From Kitasatospora aureofaciens (GTDB taxonomy: Bacteria; Actinomycetota; Actinomycetes; Streptomycetales; Streptomycetaceae), in the NCBI RefSeq assembly GCF_019192735.1, contig NZ_JAHTKP010000002.1, forward strand, positions 248,001 through 312,000: a stretch of DNA of 64,000 nt, given 5' to 3'. The notes under the pieces are model-generated. The model had not been told where the DNA came from and did no database searches. It saw nothing but the letters and a program-made list of their open reading frames with translations. How positions within the stretch are numbered: position 1 is the first letter of the stretch; every line of letters starts with the position of its first letter. The position numbers and the translations under genes were made by a program. Positions 34,923 through 43,966 of this stretch are shown here, piece by piece.

Positions 34923-34961
34923 TGACGCTATCTATTCTAACCGGTTAGCGTCAAAGTGACG
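34923..34961. promoter_or_regulatory. Nested palindromes between nadA and the oxidoreductase
   Basis: TGACGCTA at 34923-34930 faces TAGCGTCA at 34946-34953, with TAACCGGTTA at 34938-34947 inside. CGTCA-AAG-TGACG overlaps the right arm at 34949-34961. They lie 54-92 bases upstream of nadA and 100-138 bases upstream of the divergent gene, and are AT-rich for this genome. I read them as operator candidates; the binding protein is unknown. Confidence 0.45.
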
Positions 34962-35060
34962 ATGGCCATCCTGTCGATGTGACGAGAACCGCTCGCCGGA
35001 ACGGATGCTTCCTGGTGTGGCCGAATCGATATCCGAGTGTGCAGGGGTATGGCTGGGGCC

Positions 35061-35978
35061 ATGAAAGCAATCGCGATCAACCGGTACGGCGGCCCCGACG
35101 TGGTCGAGTACACCGATCTGCCCGACCCCAAGGTCGGGCCCGACTCGGTCCTGGTGGAAGTCCGGGCGGCCGGGGTGAACCCGGTGGACTGGAAGGTCCG
35201 CGAGGGCGCCCTGGACGGCCTGCTGGACGCGCACTTCCCGCTGGTCATGGGCTGGGACGCGGCCGGCGTGGTCCGCGCCGTCGGCGGCGGGGTCACCGAG
35301 TTTGCGCCCGGCGACGAGGTCTACGGCTACGTCCGCAAGGACGCCGTCGAGCACGGTACCTACGCCGAGCTGGTCGCCGCGCCCGTCCGCACCCTCGCGC
35401 GCAAGCCGGCCGCGCTCGACTGGGCACAGGCCGGCGGCCTGCCGCTCGCCGGGCTCACCGCCCGCATCAAGGCGATCGGCCTGAAGGCAGGGGAGACCCT
35501 GCTGGTGCACGCGGCGGCCGGCGGGGTCGGGCACCTGGCCGTCCAGCTCGCGCGGGCCCGCGGCGCACGGGTGATCGGCACCGCGGGCGAGCGCAACCAC
35601 GACTACCTGCGCGGCCTCGGGGCCGAGCCGGTCAGCTACGGCGAGGGCCTGGCCGACCGCGTCCGGGCGCTCGCCCCGGGCGGCGTGGACGCGGCCCTCG
35701 ACCTGGTCGGCCGCGGCGCCGTCCAGGTCTCGGCCGGACTGGTCGCCGACCCGGCCCGGATCGCCTCGATCACCGACTACGGGGTGAAGGCGCTCGGCGG
35801 CCAGTACGTCTGGGTCCGCCCGGACGCGGCCGGGCTCGCCGAACTGGCCGCGCTCGCCGACGAGGGCCGGCTCACCGTCACCGTCGCCTCCACCTTCCCG
35901 CTCGCCCAGGCCGCCTCCGCCCAGGCGCTCAGCGCCGAGGGCCGCACCCGGGGCAAGATCGTCCTCCTGGTGGACTGA
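35061..35978 (+). CDS. Zinc-independent NADP-dependent quinone-oxidoreductase-like protein
   Basis: 305 residues from ATG 35061; ATG 35049 with AGGGG upstream is an alternative. It is a medium-chain dehydrogenase/reductase: MKAIAINRYGGPDVVEY, AAGVNPVDWKVREGALDG, VMGWDAAGVVRAVGGGV, then the coenzyme motif VHAAAGGVGHLAVQLARARG (AxxGVG). Zinc-binding cysteines are absent, as in the QOR branch. Such enzymes reduce quinones or activated double bonds with NADPH. Divergent from nadA. Confidence 0.88.
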   Translation: MKAIAINRYGGPDVVEYTDLPDPKVGPDSVLVEVRAAGVNPVDWKVREGALDGLLDAHFPLVMGWDAAGVVRAVGGGVTEFAPGDEVYGYVRKDAVEHGTYAELVAAPVRTLARKPAALDWAQAGGLPLAGLTARIKAIGLKAGETLLVHAAAGGVGHLAVQLARARGARVIGTAGERNHDYLRGLGAEPVSYGEGLADRVRALAPGGVDAALDLVGRGAVQVSAGLVADPARIASITDYGVKALGGQYVWVRPDAAGLAELAALADEGRLTVTVASTFPLAQAASAQALSAEGRTRGKIVLLVD

Positions 35979-36113
35979 CGTCCGACCACCGGCCGTCATC
36001 TGCCAGCGGTGGACTCGCTCCTGTCATCCGCCAGAATGGTGCCGAACCGTTTCGGCAGAGGCCACTGCCGTCACTCCCCACCGATCCCCGCACGACCGTG
36101 GAGCCCCGCACCG

Positions 36114-36578
36114 ATGACCAGCAGCCGAGCGCACGAGGTGGTCGGGGCCGACCTGGACGAGACCGACCGGCTGCTCCTCGCCCGCCTCAGCAGCGACGGC
36201 CGCGCCTCGTACGCCGAGATAGGCCTCCAGGTGAACCTCTCCGCCACCGCCGTCCGCCGCCGGATCGACCGGCTACGGGCGCGCGGGGTGGTGCGCGGCT
36301 TCACCGTGGTGCTCGACCCGGCGGTGCTCGGCTGGCAGACCGAGGCCTTCGTCGAGGTCTACTGCCGCGAGCGGACCGCCCCCGAGGAGATCCTGGCCAG
36401 CCTGCGCCAGTTCCCCGAGGTGGTCGCCGCCTGGACGGTCACCGGCGACCCGGACGCCCTGGTGCACCTGCGGGCCGCCGACATGCGCCACCTGGAGGCC
36501 GTCATCGAGCGCATCCGCAAGGAGCCCGGCGTCCAGCGCAGCCGCTCCTCCGTGGTCCTCTCGCAGCTGATCGGCTGA
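36114..36578 (+). CDS. Lrp/AsnC-family transcriptional regulator
   Basis: 154 residues from ATG 36114. An N-terminal helix-turn-helix (DETDRLLLARLSSDGRASYA, EIGLQVNLSATAVRRRIDRL) is followed by a RAM-type effector domain (GFTVVLDPAVLGW, AAWTVTGDPDALVHLRA). These regulators sense amino acids. The PLP decarboxylase gene follows 221 bases downstream in the same direction, which makes a local amino-acid-responsive pair plausible. The frame could begin further upstream, but the domain starts right after this ATG. Confidence 0.88.
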   Translation: MTSSRAHEVVGADLDETDRLLLARLSSDGRASYAEIGLQVNLSATAVRRRIDRLRARGVVRGFTVVLDPAVLGWQTEAFVEVYCRERTAPEEILASLRQFPEVVAAWTVTGDPDALVHLRAADMRHLEAVIERIRKEPGVQRSRSSVVLSQLIG

Positions 36579-36799
36579 CCCCCTCCCAGCCCGGTCAGCC
36601 CACCCGTCCGGCCCACCCCGCCAGCCACGCAGGAATCCTGCGCGAGCCCGCCCGAAGACGCTCGAAACCTGCCTGACCAGCCGCGTTCCGACGCGCGGCA
36701 CACCCCCTCCGCTGCCTAGGCTGATCACGTCCGGTCAGCGCGGTGAACGCTCCCGCCGCGCCGGATCCCCCCGACACCCCACAGCCGAGAGGGACAGCC

Positions 36800-38167
36800 G
36801 TGTCCGCAGCACCCGACCGCATGCACCGGCCCGACAACGACCTGGTCGACCTGGTTTTCGACTACATGCGGGAGCGGCTGCAGTACGACCCCGTCCCGCT
36901 CGACCACCCCGGTGACGGCGAGCACCTGCGTGCCCAGCTGGCCGGCCTGCTGAACCCGGACGGCAACAACCCGGCCGACGTGCTCAAGCTCTACGACCAC
37001 GAGCTGTCCCGCGCGGTCATCTCCGCCGACAGCCCGCGCTACCTGTCCTTCATCCCGTGCGCCCCCACCAAGGCCGCGCTGCTGTTCGACATGGTCGTCT
37101 CCTGCGCCTCGCTCCAGGGCATCTCCTGGCTGGAGGCGGCCGGTGCGATCGCCGCCGAGAACCAGGTGCTGCGCCTGATCGCGGACCGCGCCGGCCTGCC
37201 CGGGACGGCCGGCGGCACCTTCGTCTCCGGCGGCTCGGCGGGCAACCTGTCCGCCCTGGTGGTCGCCCGCGACACCGCCCGCCGCAAGCTCGGCGTCGGC
37301 CCGGAGGCGCGGCTTCGAATAGCCGTCGCCGACCAGGTGCACTCCTCGGTCAAGAACACCTTCAACATCATCGGCGTCGAGGCATTCAAGGTCCCGACCG
37401 TCGACCGGCGGTTCACCGGCGAGGCGCTGCGCGCCGCCCTGGCCGCCGACCCCAACCCTGAGACGGTGATCGCCGTCGTCGGCACCGCCGGCACCACCAA
37501 CGAGGGCATCGTCGACGACCTCCAGGGCCTCTCCGAGGTCACCCGCGAGCGCGGCCTGTGGTTCCACGTGGACGGCGCCTACGGCGGCGCGGGCCTGTTC
37601 GCCCCCTCGGTCCGCGCCCGCTACAACGGCATCGAGCACGCCGACTCCTTCGTGGTGGACCCGCACAAGTGGCTGTTCGCCCCGTTCGACTGCGCCGCGC
37701 TGATCTACCGCAATCCGCAGCTCGCCCGCGCCGTGCACACCCAGGACGCCTCCTACCTCGACGTCCTGCACACCGAGGGCGACGAGTGGAACCCCACCGA
37801 CTACGCCTACCACCTGACCCGGCGCGCCCGCGGCCTGCCGCTCTGGTTCTCGCTCGCCGTGCACGGCACCCAGGCGTACACGGACGCCATCGAGACCGGC
37901 CTCAAGCTGGCGCAGGACACCGCGCAGCTGATCCGCGAGACCGGGCACCTGGAGCTGCTGTTCGACCCGCAGCTCTCCGCCGTCTGCTTCCGCCGCACGG
38001 GCTGGACCAACGACGACTACTACCGCTGGTCGCAGCAGCTGCTCGCGGACCAGATCGGCTTCGTCACCCCCACCGGCTGGGACGGCGAGACGGTCGCCCG
38101 CTTCGCCTTCCTGCACCCGGGCACCACGATGGAGATGGTCCGGGAGATCCTGGACACCATGGCCTGA
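36800..38167 (+). CDS. PLP-dependent group II amino acid decarboxylase
   Basis: 455 residues from GTG 36800, with GAGAGGGA upstream. Family blocks are TFVSGGSAGNLSALVVARD, VADQVHSSVKNTFNIIG, GTAGTTNEGIVDDL, HVDGAYGGAGLFAPS and VVDPHKWLFAPFDCAALIYR, where the lysine binds PLP. It belongs to the aromatic-L-amino-acid / glutamate / 2,4-diaminobutyrate decarboxylase group; the substrate is not certain. A likely -10 box TAGGCT lies about 80 bases upstream. The preceding AsnC gene may control it. Confidence 0.9.
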   Translation: MSAAPDRMHRPDNDLVDLVFDYMRERLQYDPVPLDHPGDGEHLRAQLAGLLNPDGNNPADVLKLYDHELSRAVISADSPRYLSFIPCAPTKAALLFDMVVSCASLQGISWLEAAGAIAAENQVLRLIADRAGLPGTAGGTFVSGGSAGNLSALVVARDTARRKLGVGPEARLRIAVADQVHSSVKNTFNIIGVEAFKVPTVDRRFTGEALRAALAADPNPETVIAVVGTAGTTNEGIVDDLQGLSEVTRERGLWFHVDGAYGGAGLFAPSVRARYNGIEHADSFVVDPHKWLFAPFDCAALIYRNPQLARAVHTQDASYLDVLHTEGDEWNPTDYAYHLTRRARGLPLWFSLAVHGTQAYTDAIETGLKLAQDTAQLIRETGHLELLFDPQLSAVCFRRTGWTNDDYYRWSQQLLADQIGFVTPTGWDGETVARFAFLHPGTTMEMVREILDTMA

Positions 38168-38207
38168 GCAACAGCCCGGGCACCAGCCTGGGCTCAAGCG
38201 TGACGTA

Positions 38208-38235
38208 CGGCCCCCGCCGGGTTCGGCGGGGGCCG
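38208..38235. terminator. Terminator between decarboxylase and GNAT genes
   Basis: CGGCCCCCGCC at 38208-38218 pairs with GGCGGGGGCCG at 38225-38235, loop GGGTTC; it separates two convergent genes. Confidence 0.75.
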
Positions 38236-38251
38236 CCGCGTCGGCGCCGCG

Positions 38252-39112
38252 CTACAGGAAGGCCCCGCTCGGCAGGTACGGCGCCGGCGGCTTCATCCCG
38301 TGCAGTCCGACGTACCCCTGCGGCTCCGGCGTGAGCCCGACCTCCAGGCCGACGTCGAGTGCCCACTCCTGCTCGGCGGTCAGGAAGTCCACCCGCGCCG
38401 GCACCCCTTCCGGCACCCGGGCCAGCGCCTCGCGCAGCAGCCGGGCGGCGATCCGCTTGGTGGTGGCGGCCAGCAGCTTCACCTCACCTCCGTCCCGGTA
38501 GCAGTAGCCGCTGCCGGCCAGCGAGTCGGCGATCAGCAACTCCTCGAAGTGGCCCAGCATCAGCTCGTGGTCCGGCCCGTGGGCGGAGCCGCGCAGCCGC
38601 CGGTCCACCGAGTCCAGCAGGTGCCGGTGGGTCGCGTTGCCGCGGTGCACCGGGATGTCCCCGGGATCGATCAGCCCGGCCCGGTCCACCCGCCCGCTCA
38701 GCCGCATCGCCGGGTGCAGCGTGAACCCGGCCAGCCGGTAGCGGCGGGCCGCCGCCGGGGACTGCAACACGCAGACCATCCCGCGCAGGCAGCCCCGCCC
38801 GTGCGCCGCCGCCCGCTCCAGCAGCAGCCGTCCGACGCCCTTGCCCTGCGCCTGCGGCCGGACCACGAACAGCGACGGCATCCACAGCCCTTCCCGGCGC
38901 ATCGACAGCACGGCGCCGACCGCCTCTCCGCCGCTCTCCGCCAGCCAACAGCCCTGGGGGTCGGTGCGGGCCAGGTGTCTCGTACGGGCCAGCTGCACCG
39001 GCGTCGGCGCCGCTGCCCGGTCGTGGTCGTCCGGACCGGCGAACGAGGCGAGGGAGAGCTCCTGGACGGCCTCCGCGTCGGCGGCGGTGTCCCTGACCTG
39101 GCGCAGGATCAT
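38252..39112 (-). CDS. GNAT-family acetyltransferase, two-part
   Basis: 286 residues if started at ATG 39112, which has AGGATGG at good distance; ATG 39121 and ATG 39190 are alternatives. The N-terminal half is a GNAT domain with SLFVVRPQAQGKGVGRLLLE as the acetyl-CoA motif. The second half (DELMLGHFEELLIADSLAG-like region, then KLLAATTKRIAARLLREALA) looks like a degenerate second GNAT-like domain. The substrate is unknown. It is divergent from erpA with 245 bases between starts. Confidence 0.8.
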   Translation of the reverse strand: MILRQVRDTAADAEAVQELSLASFAGPDDHDRAAAPTPVQLARTRHLARTDPQGCWLAESGGEAVGAVLSMRREGLWMPSLFVVRPQAQGKGVGRLLLERAAAHGRGCLRGMVCVLQSPAAARRYRLAGFTLHPAMRLSGRVDRAGLIDPGDIPVHRGNATHRHLLDSVDRRLRGSAHGPDHELMLGHFEELLIADSLAGSGYCYRDGGEVKLLAATTKRIAARLLREALARVPEGVPARVDFLTAEQEWALDVGLEVGLTPEPQGYVGLHGMKPPAPYLPSGAFL

Positions 39113-39357
39113 GCCCACCATCCTGGCGCCCGCCGGGCCGCCGTGCGGCGGGTTCGCCCGGTTCGGCGCCTCGGGCGGTGACCGAGCCATGCGGGTTGTG
39201 CGAGCATGGGGAGCGTAGGGGACGCGGGTGGCACACCCGGCCCAAGGAAATTCCGCCGCCGAGAGGCCGCAGAAACCGCCGCCGTCCGGGAAATGAATCC
39301 GGACGGCCGTTGGTTGGCACTGGCGGCAAACCGTCGTCAAAGACCGGGAGAAAGCAG

Positions 39358-39711
39358 ATGACCGTCCAGGACGAGACCACCGTAGAGAGTGGCATCCTCC
39401 TCACCGATGCCGCCGCGGGCAAGGTCAAGGCCCTGCTGGAGCAGGAAGGCCGCGACGACCTCGCGCTGCGCGTCGCCGTCCAGCCCGGCGGCTGCTCCGG
39501 CCTGCGTTACCAGCTGTTCTTCGACGAGCGCTCGCTCGACGGCGACGTGATCAAGGACTTCAACGGTGTGAAGGTCGTCACCGACCGGATGAGCGCCCCG
39601 TACCTGGGCGGCGCCACCGTCGACTTCGTCGACACCATCGAGAAGCAGGGCTTCACGATCGACAACCCGAACGCCACCGGCTCCTGCGCCTGCGGCGACT
39701 CGTTCAGCTAA
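39358..39711 (+). CDS. erpA: A-type iron-sulfur carrier ErpA/HesB
   Basis: 117 residues from ATG 39358, with GGGAG upstream. The three conserved cluster cysteines appear as QPGGCSGLRYQLFFDE and GSCACGDSFS (C-x-C near the end), typical of A-type carriers that hand [Fe-S] clusters to client enzymes such as LipA and NadA of this window. It is single-gene and ended by a strong hairpin. Confidence 0.95.
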   Translation: MTVQDETTVESGILLTDAAAGKVKALLEQEGRDDLALRVAVQPGGCSGLRYQLFFDERSLDGDVIKDFNGVKVVTDRMSAPYLGGATVDFVDTIEKQGFTIDNPNATGSCACGDSFS

Positions 39712-39730
39712 GCATTCGGCTGAGCAACGA

Positions 39731-39774
39731 CGGCGAAGGCGGCCCCGGGGATCACCCCGGGGCCGCCTTCGCCG
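39731..39774. terminator. Strong bidirectional terminator after erpA
   Basis: A perfect 20-bp stem, 39731-39750 with 39755-39774, tetraloop ATCA, between erpA and the convergent lipoprotein gene. Confidence 0.88.
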
Positions 39775-39790
39775 TTCCCGTCCCCGGCCG

Positions 39791-40495
39791 TCACCGACCG
39801 GCGACGTCCGGGCTGACCGGGTCCGGGCCCATGTGCGGGTCGGCCTCCAGCGGGAGCTCGTGGCCGCTGGACAGATCCGTCACCGTCCGCCCGGCAAGAG
39901 GCTGGCGCAGATCGGCCGTCACCGTCTGCCGCTTGGCCAGCTCGCTGCACACCTGCCCGGGCTGCATCGGCGCCGCCACCGTGACCAGGATGTCCACCCG
40001 GCCCGCGTGCGACTCGTCCGCCTTCAGCGCGTACTTCTGGCAGACCCCGCCGTAGAAGTAGACGGTCAGCTTGTTGGTGCCGTCCACCCGGTAGGTGATC
40101 GCCGGGCGCGCGGCCGGCGTCGCCCCGGCCGGGTTCGGCTCGCCGACCGCGATCCCGGGGCCCGGGGGAGTGGCCCCCGACGGCTGCGCCGGGGCCGGCG
40201 GCACCGAGCCGGGGGCGGTACCGGCGGGCTTCGGGGCCTGGCTCGGCATGTCCGCCCCGTTGGACGCTCCCGCCGTCGGCGCGGTGGCGGACCCGGTGGC
40301 TGACGCGTCCGCGGACGGGTTGCCGGACGGCGTCGGCGCCACCGGGGAGCCCGACACCGAGGCCGACGCCGTGGCCGCCGCCTCCGAGGAGGACTTGCCG
40401 TCCCCGTTGCACCCGGCCACCGTCACGGCCGCCGCCAGCACCAGACCCGCCAGTGCCACCGCTTGCCGACCGCGCGGCATCCTCTCCTGCTCCAT
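39791..40495 (-). CDS. Secreted lipoprotein with Ser/Ala/Pro-rich stalk
   Basis: 234 residues from ATG 40495, with GGGAGG eight bases upstream. The signal peptide is MPRGRQAVALAGLVLAAAV and the lipobox TVAGC. A Ser/Thr/Pro/Ala-rich stalk covers about residues 30-115. A small folded domain (AITYRVDGTNKLTVYFYGGV, CQKYALKADESHAGRVDILV) has two cysteines that could form a disulfide. I recognise no catalytic motif. The small gene at 40611 lies 115 bases upstream in the same direction. Confidence 0.78.
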   Translation of the reverse strand: MEQERMPRGRQAVALAGLVLAAAVTVAGCNGDGKSSSEAAATASASVSGSPVAPTPSGNPSADASATGSATAPTAGASNGADMPSQAPKPAGTAPGSVPPAPAQPSGATPPGPGIAVGEPNPAGATPAARPAITYRVDGTNKLTVYFYGGVCQKYALKADESHAGRVDILVTVAAPMQPGQVCSELAKRQTVTADLRQPLAGRTVTDLSSGHELPLEADPHMGPDPVSPDVAGR

Positions 40496-40610
40496 CTGCA
40501 CATCCTCCCGAGGGCTCAGCGGCGCCGCCTCAACGGCCGCTCCGCGCGGATGTGACGTGGCCCGGACGGATCCGGTTCCGTCCGGCTCCCGCAGAAGTCC
40601 GCGGCCCCGC

Positions 40611-40820
40611 TCAGATGCCGTACTCGGCCATGCCGGCGACCAGCCGCTGCGCACCGGACGGCACGCGGAAGCCCGCCCGCACGGGGGCGGCCGGCTCCGG
40701 GCCGGTCGCCAGCAGCGGCCAGAACCGCCGCAGCCGCCGGGAGGAGTTCACCAGCGCGTCGAGCGTCTCGCCGTCCGCGTCGCCGCGCAGCACGGGAAGC
40801 GAGGGGTGACTGGGCATCAT
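40611..40820 (-). CDS. Small conserved basic protein
   Basis: 69 residues from ATG 40820, with GGAG nine bases upstream (a second ATG follows directly). The sequence contains LPVLRGDADGETLDALVNSS, RRLRRFWPLL and FRVPSGAQRLVAGMAEYGI. The motif NSSRRLRRF and the ending are, from memory, shared by small proteins of other Streptomyces. Function unknown; too short for a domain call. Confidence 0.6.
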   Translation of the reverse strand: MMPSHPSLPVLRGDADGETLDALVNSSRRLRRFWPLLATGPEPAAPVRAGFRVPSGAQRLVAGMAEYGI

Positions 40821-41110
40821 CGGGCACCGCTCCGATCCACTGTCGTGCCGTGGCCGCACTGCCACGGTCACCGAGAAAGGCCCGCCATTCGGGCAGGGCG
40901 AAGGCGGCCCGCCGGGTGCGGCAGGGCCCCCTGTCGCCGACCCTAGGCCGACGTTCCGGCCCCCACCAGTGCTACCCGGAGGTAGTACACGTTCGCGGGC
41001 CGGTCGTGCCATTTCCGGCACTCTTGCTGTCGCCTTGCCTCCGACCGGTACCGTGAATGGGTTCATCCGTGCTTGCCCATGGCCCTGCCGCCATCCTGAG
41101 GAGACCTCCC

Positions 41111-42088
41111 GTGCGTATCGCCGTCGCCGGCTCGATCGCCACCGACCATCTGATGACGTTCCCCGGTCGGTTCGCCGACCAGCTCGTCGCCGAGCAGCTG
41201 CACACCGTGTCGCTGTCCTTCCTGGTCGACACCCTGGACATCCGCCGCGGTGGCGTCGCCCCGAACATCGCGTTCGGCATGGGCGTGCTCGGACTCCGCC
41301 CGATCCTGGTCGGCGCGGCCGGGGCGGACTTCGCCGAGTACCGCAGCTGGCTGGAGCGCAACAACGTGGACTGCCACTCCGTCCACATCTCGGAGACCCG
41401 GCACACCGCCCGGTTCATGTGCACCACGGACGAGGACCACAACCAGATCGCCTCGTTCTACACCGGGGCCATGGCCGAGGCCCGCCACATCGAGCTGAAG
41501 CCGATCGCCGACCGCGTCGGCGGCCTGGACCTCGTGCTGATCGGCGCCGACGACCCGCAGGGCATGGTCCGCCACACCCAGGAGTGCCGCACCCGCGGCT
41601 ACGCCTTCGCGGCCGACCCCTCCCAGCAGCTGGCCCGCCTGGAGGGCGAGGACATCCGCGAGATCGTCGACGGCGCCGCGTACCTGTTCACCAACGAGTA
41701 CGAGGCCGCGCTGATCGAGACCAAGACCGGCTGGGACGCCGACGAGATCCTCACCCGGGTCGGCACCCGGATCACCACCCTCGGCAGCAAGGGCGTCCGG
41801 ATCGACCGCAAGGGCGAGCCCTCCATCCTGGTCGCTTGCGCCCCCGAGGAGGGCAAGGTCGACCCGACCGGCGTCGGCGACGCCTTCCGGGCCGGCTTCC
41901 TGTCCGGCCTCTCCTGGGGGCTGGACCTGGAGCGCGCGGCCCAGCTCGGCTGCATGCTCGCCACCCTGGTCATCGAGACCGTCGGCACCCAGGAGTACGA
42001 GCTGCGCCCGGCCGGCTTCCTGAAGCGCTTCGAGGACGCCTACGGCGCCGAGGCCGCGGCCGACATCCGCGCGCACCTGGTCAAGTAG
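41111..42088 (+). CDS. PfkB-family carbohydrate or nucleoside kinase
   Basis: 325 residues from GTG 41111 with GAGGAGACC upstream. PfkB family signs are IAVAGSIATDHLMTFPGRFA, the glycine pair in RRGGVAPNIAFGMGVLGLRP, and the C-terminal anion-hole motif VDPTGVGDAFRAGFLSGLSW with the catalytic aspartate. In Streptomyces it is annotated as an adenosine kinase or sugar kinase; adenosine is plausible but unproven. Its end overlaps the convergent cysteine desulfurase gene by eight bases. Confidence 0.9.
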   Translation: MRIAVAGSIATDHLMTFPGRFADQLVAEQLHTVSLSFLVDTLDIRRGGVAPNIAFGMGVLGLRPILVGAAGADFAEYRSWLERNNVDCHSVHISETRHTARFMCTTDEDHNQIASFYTGAMAEARHIELKPIADRVGGLDLVLIGADDPQGMVRHTQECRTRGYAFAADPSQQLARLEGEDIREIVDGAAYLFTNEYEAALIETKTGWDADEILTRVGTRITTLGSKGVRIDRKGEPSILVACAPEEGKVDPTGVGDAFRAGFLSGLSWGLDLERAAQLGCMLATLVIETVGTQEYELRPAGFLKRFEDAYGAEAAADIRAHLVK

Positions 42089-43604
42089 TCCGCCGGACGA
42101 CGAGGTAGGCCGAGCCCCGGTCGCCGCCGAAGTCGGCGGCCGGGGCCTCGCCCGCGTACTCCTGCCCGCGCATCTCGCACCAGGCCGGGATGTCCAGCCG
42201 GGCCGCCTCGTCGTCCGAGAGCACCGCGACCGTCCCGCCCTCCGGCACCTCGCCGATCCGCTTCGCCAGCTCGATCACCGGCAGCGGGCAGCGCTTGCCC
42301 AGAGCATCAATGACTGTGACTCGCCCGCTCGCCTCCGGGCTCTCGGATCCGGCGCCGACGCTCTTCTCTCCGGCACTCCCTCCTTCGTCGGTCGCTTGTC
42401 GCTCATCGTTTTCGGCACCGGCACGTCCTTCGGCTCGGGGCGGTGTCTCGACGGTGGCCTTCGGGGCCGGCAGGTCGAGCCCGAGCGGCGCCCGGACGCC
42501 CGCCACCAGCTCCGGCAGGACGGTCAGGAAGCGTTCGACGTCCGCCTCGGCCGTCCCGTACGGGAGCGAGACCCGGATGTTCCCCTCGGTGAGCACCCCC
42601 ATCGCGGCCAGCACATGGCTGGGCGTCAGCGTGGACGAGGTGCACGACGAGCCGGAGGAGACCGCGAAGCCGGCCCGGTCCAGCTCGGTGAGCAGCACCT
42701 CGCCGTCCACGTACAGGCAGGAGAAGGTGACGATGTGCGGCAGTCGCCGCACCGGGTCGCCGACCACCTCCACCTCGGGCACCAGCTGCGGCACCTGGGC
42801 CCGGATCCGCTCGACCAGCACGTGCAGCCGGGCGTTCTCCCGCTCGGCCTCGGCCCGGACGGCCCGCAGCGAGGCGGCAGCGGCCACGATCGCCGGGACG
42901 TTGACGTAGCCGGGCACCCGGCCGCCCTCGCGCTCGTCGGCCGGCAGCGGCGAGGCGTACCGGACGCCCTTGCGCACCGCCAGCACCCCGACCCCGGGCG
43001 GCCCGCCCCACTTGTGCGCGCTCGCGGTCAGCAGCGACCAGCCGGCCGGGACGTCCACCCGGCCGGCGCTCTGGGCGGCGTCGACCAGCAGCGGGACCTG
43101 GGCCTCCCGGCAGAGCGCGGCGACCTCCTCCACCGGCTGGACGGTGCCCACTTCGTGGTTGGCGCTCTGCAGCGCGGCCAGCGCGGTGTCCGTCCGGAGC
43201 AGCCCGGCGAAGCCGTCCGCCGAGACCCGCCCGGTCCGGTCCACCGGCACCACCGAGACAGTGCCGCCGGCCATCTCGTGCCGGTCGGCGACGTGCAGCA
43301 CGCTGGAGTGCTCCACCGCCGAGTGCACCAAGTGCCCGCCGCGCCGCCGGTTCCCGGCCAGCGCGCCCAGCATGCCGAGCTGGACGGCCTGTGTGCCGCT
43401 CGCGGTGAAGGAGATCTCGTCCGCCCGGGCGCCGAGCACCTCGGCCACCGTCTCGCGGGCGGCGTCCAGCAGCATCCGGGCCTGCCGCCCGGACCGGTAC
43501 AGTCGCGCCGGATCGGCCCACCCCTCGTCCAGCGCGGCGGTCAGCGCCTGCCGCGCGACGGGGTGGAGCGGCGCCGTCGAAGCCACGTCGAAGTACACGG
43601 TCAC
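42081..43604 (-). CDS. Cysteine desulfurase fused to a TusA sulfur-carrier domain
   Basis: 507 residues from GTG 43604; GGGAG lies 11 bases upstream. The GTG at 43616 would add a rare TTA codon and has no ribosome site. Residues 1 to about 380 are a class V PLP enzyme: VYFDVASTAPLHPVARQAL, SAVEHSSVLHV, LTASAHKWGGPPGVGVLAVR with the PLP lysine, and SSGSSCTSSTLTPSHVLAAM with the persulfide cysteine. A low-complexity linker follows. Then comes a TusA domain (VTVIDALGKRCPLPVIELAK) with the CPxP cysteine. It should mobilise sulfur from cysteine and pass it directly to the TusA cysteine for Fe-S or thio-modification pathways. The fused architecture is known in actinobacteria. Confidence 0.9.
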   Translation of the reverse strand: MTVYFDVASTAPLHPVARQALTAALDEGWADPARLYRSGRQARMLLDAARETVAEVLGARADEISFTASGTQAVQLGMLGALAGNRRRGGHLVHSAVEHSSVLHVADRHEMAGGTVSVVPVDRTGRVSADGFAGLLRTDTALAALQSANHEVGTVQPVEEVAALCREAQVPLLVDAAQSAGRVDVPAGWSLLTASAHKWGGPPGVGVLAVRKGVRYASPLPADEREGGRVPGYVNVPAIVAAAASLRAVRAEAERENARLHVLVERIRAQVPQLVPEVEVVGDPVRRLPHIVTFSCLYVDGEVLLTELDRAGFAVSSGSSCTSSTLTPSHVLAAMGVLTEGNIRVSLPYGTAEADVERFLTVLPELVAGVRAPLGLDLPAPKATVETPPRAEGRAGAENDERQATDEGGSAGEKSVGAGSESPEASGRVTVIDALGKRCPLPVIELAKRIGEVPEGGTVAVLSDDEAARLDIPAWCEMRGQEYAGEAPAADFGGDRGSAYLVVRRTT

Positions 43605-43966
43605 ATTTAACGACACTCCCGCGCGTGTTCGGGCGCCGCGACGGGGCTCACCGACCGTCAGTCGATCATCCCGAATGTCCGTTTCGTCCGCGTCCGACGG
43701 ACCGTCACCCGCCTTGCCCGAGGTCATCCCCCGATCGGGCGTACGGACCTCGAATGCCTGCGATGACCTGCGGCGCAGCCCTTGCCGGGCCTGATCGGGC
43801 GACCGGGCGGCGCGTTACCGGGGGCTGCCCGTCAGGAGCGCATAAGGCTGGAGTAGGGTTTGGCCCGCATAAGCATTCAAACCGTGCCCGTGGACGGGTC
43901 GCCGGGGAGGCTCACAATCCTCCGCGGGGCGACGCGAAGGCGGGCGAGACTTCGGGAAGGCGCTAC
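43605..43966. other. Divergent intergenic region in front of ctaC
   Basis: 362 bases without a credible gene. A -10-like TAGGGT at 43854-43859 overlaps the left arm of the inverted repeat GGTTTG-n15-CAAACC (43857-43883), placing a probable regulated promoter about 105 bases upstream of ctaC. I saw no Rex-type operator. Confidence 0.4.

Noticed and set aside
43605..43640. bldA (TTA) control of the cysteine desulfurase
   Set aside because: The TTA codon lies in a possible N-terminal extension only; the ribosome site supports the GTG start at 43604, downstream of it.
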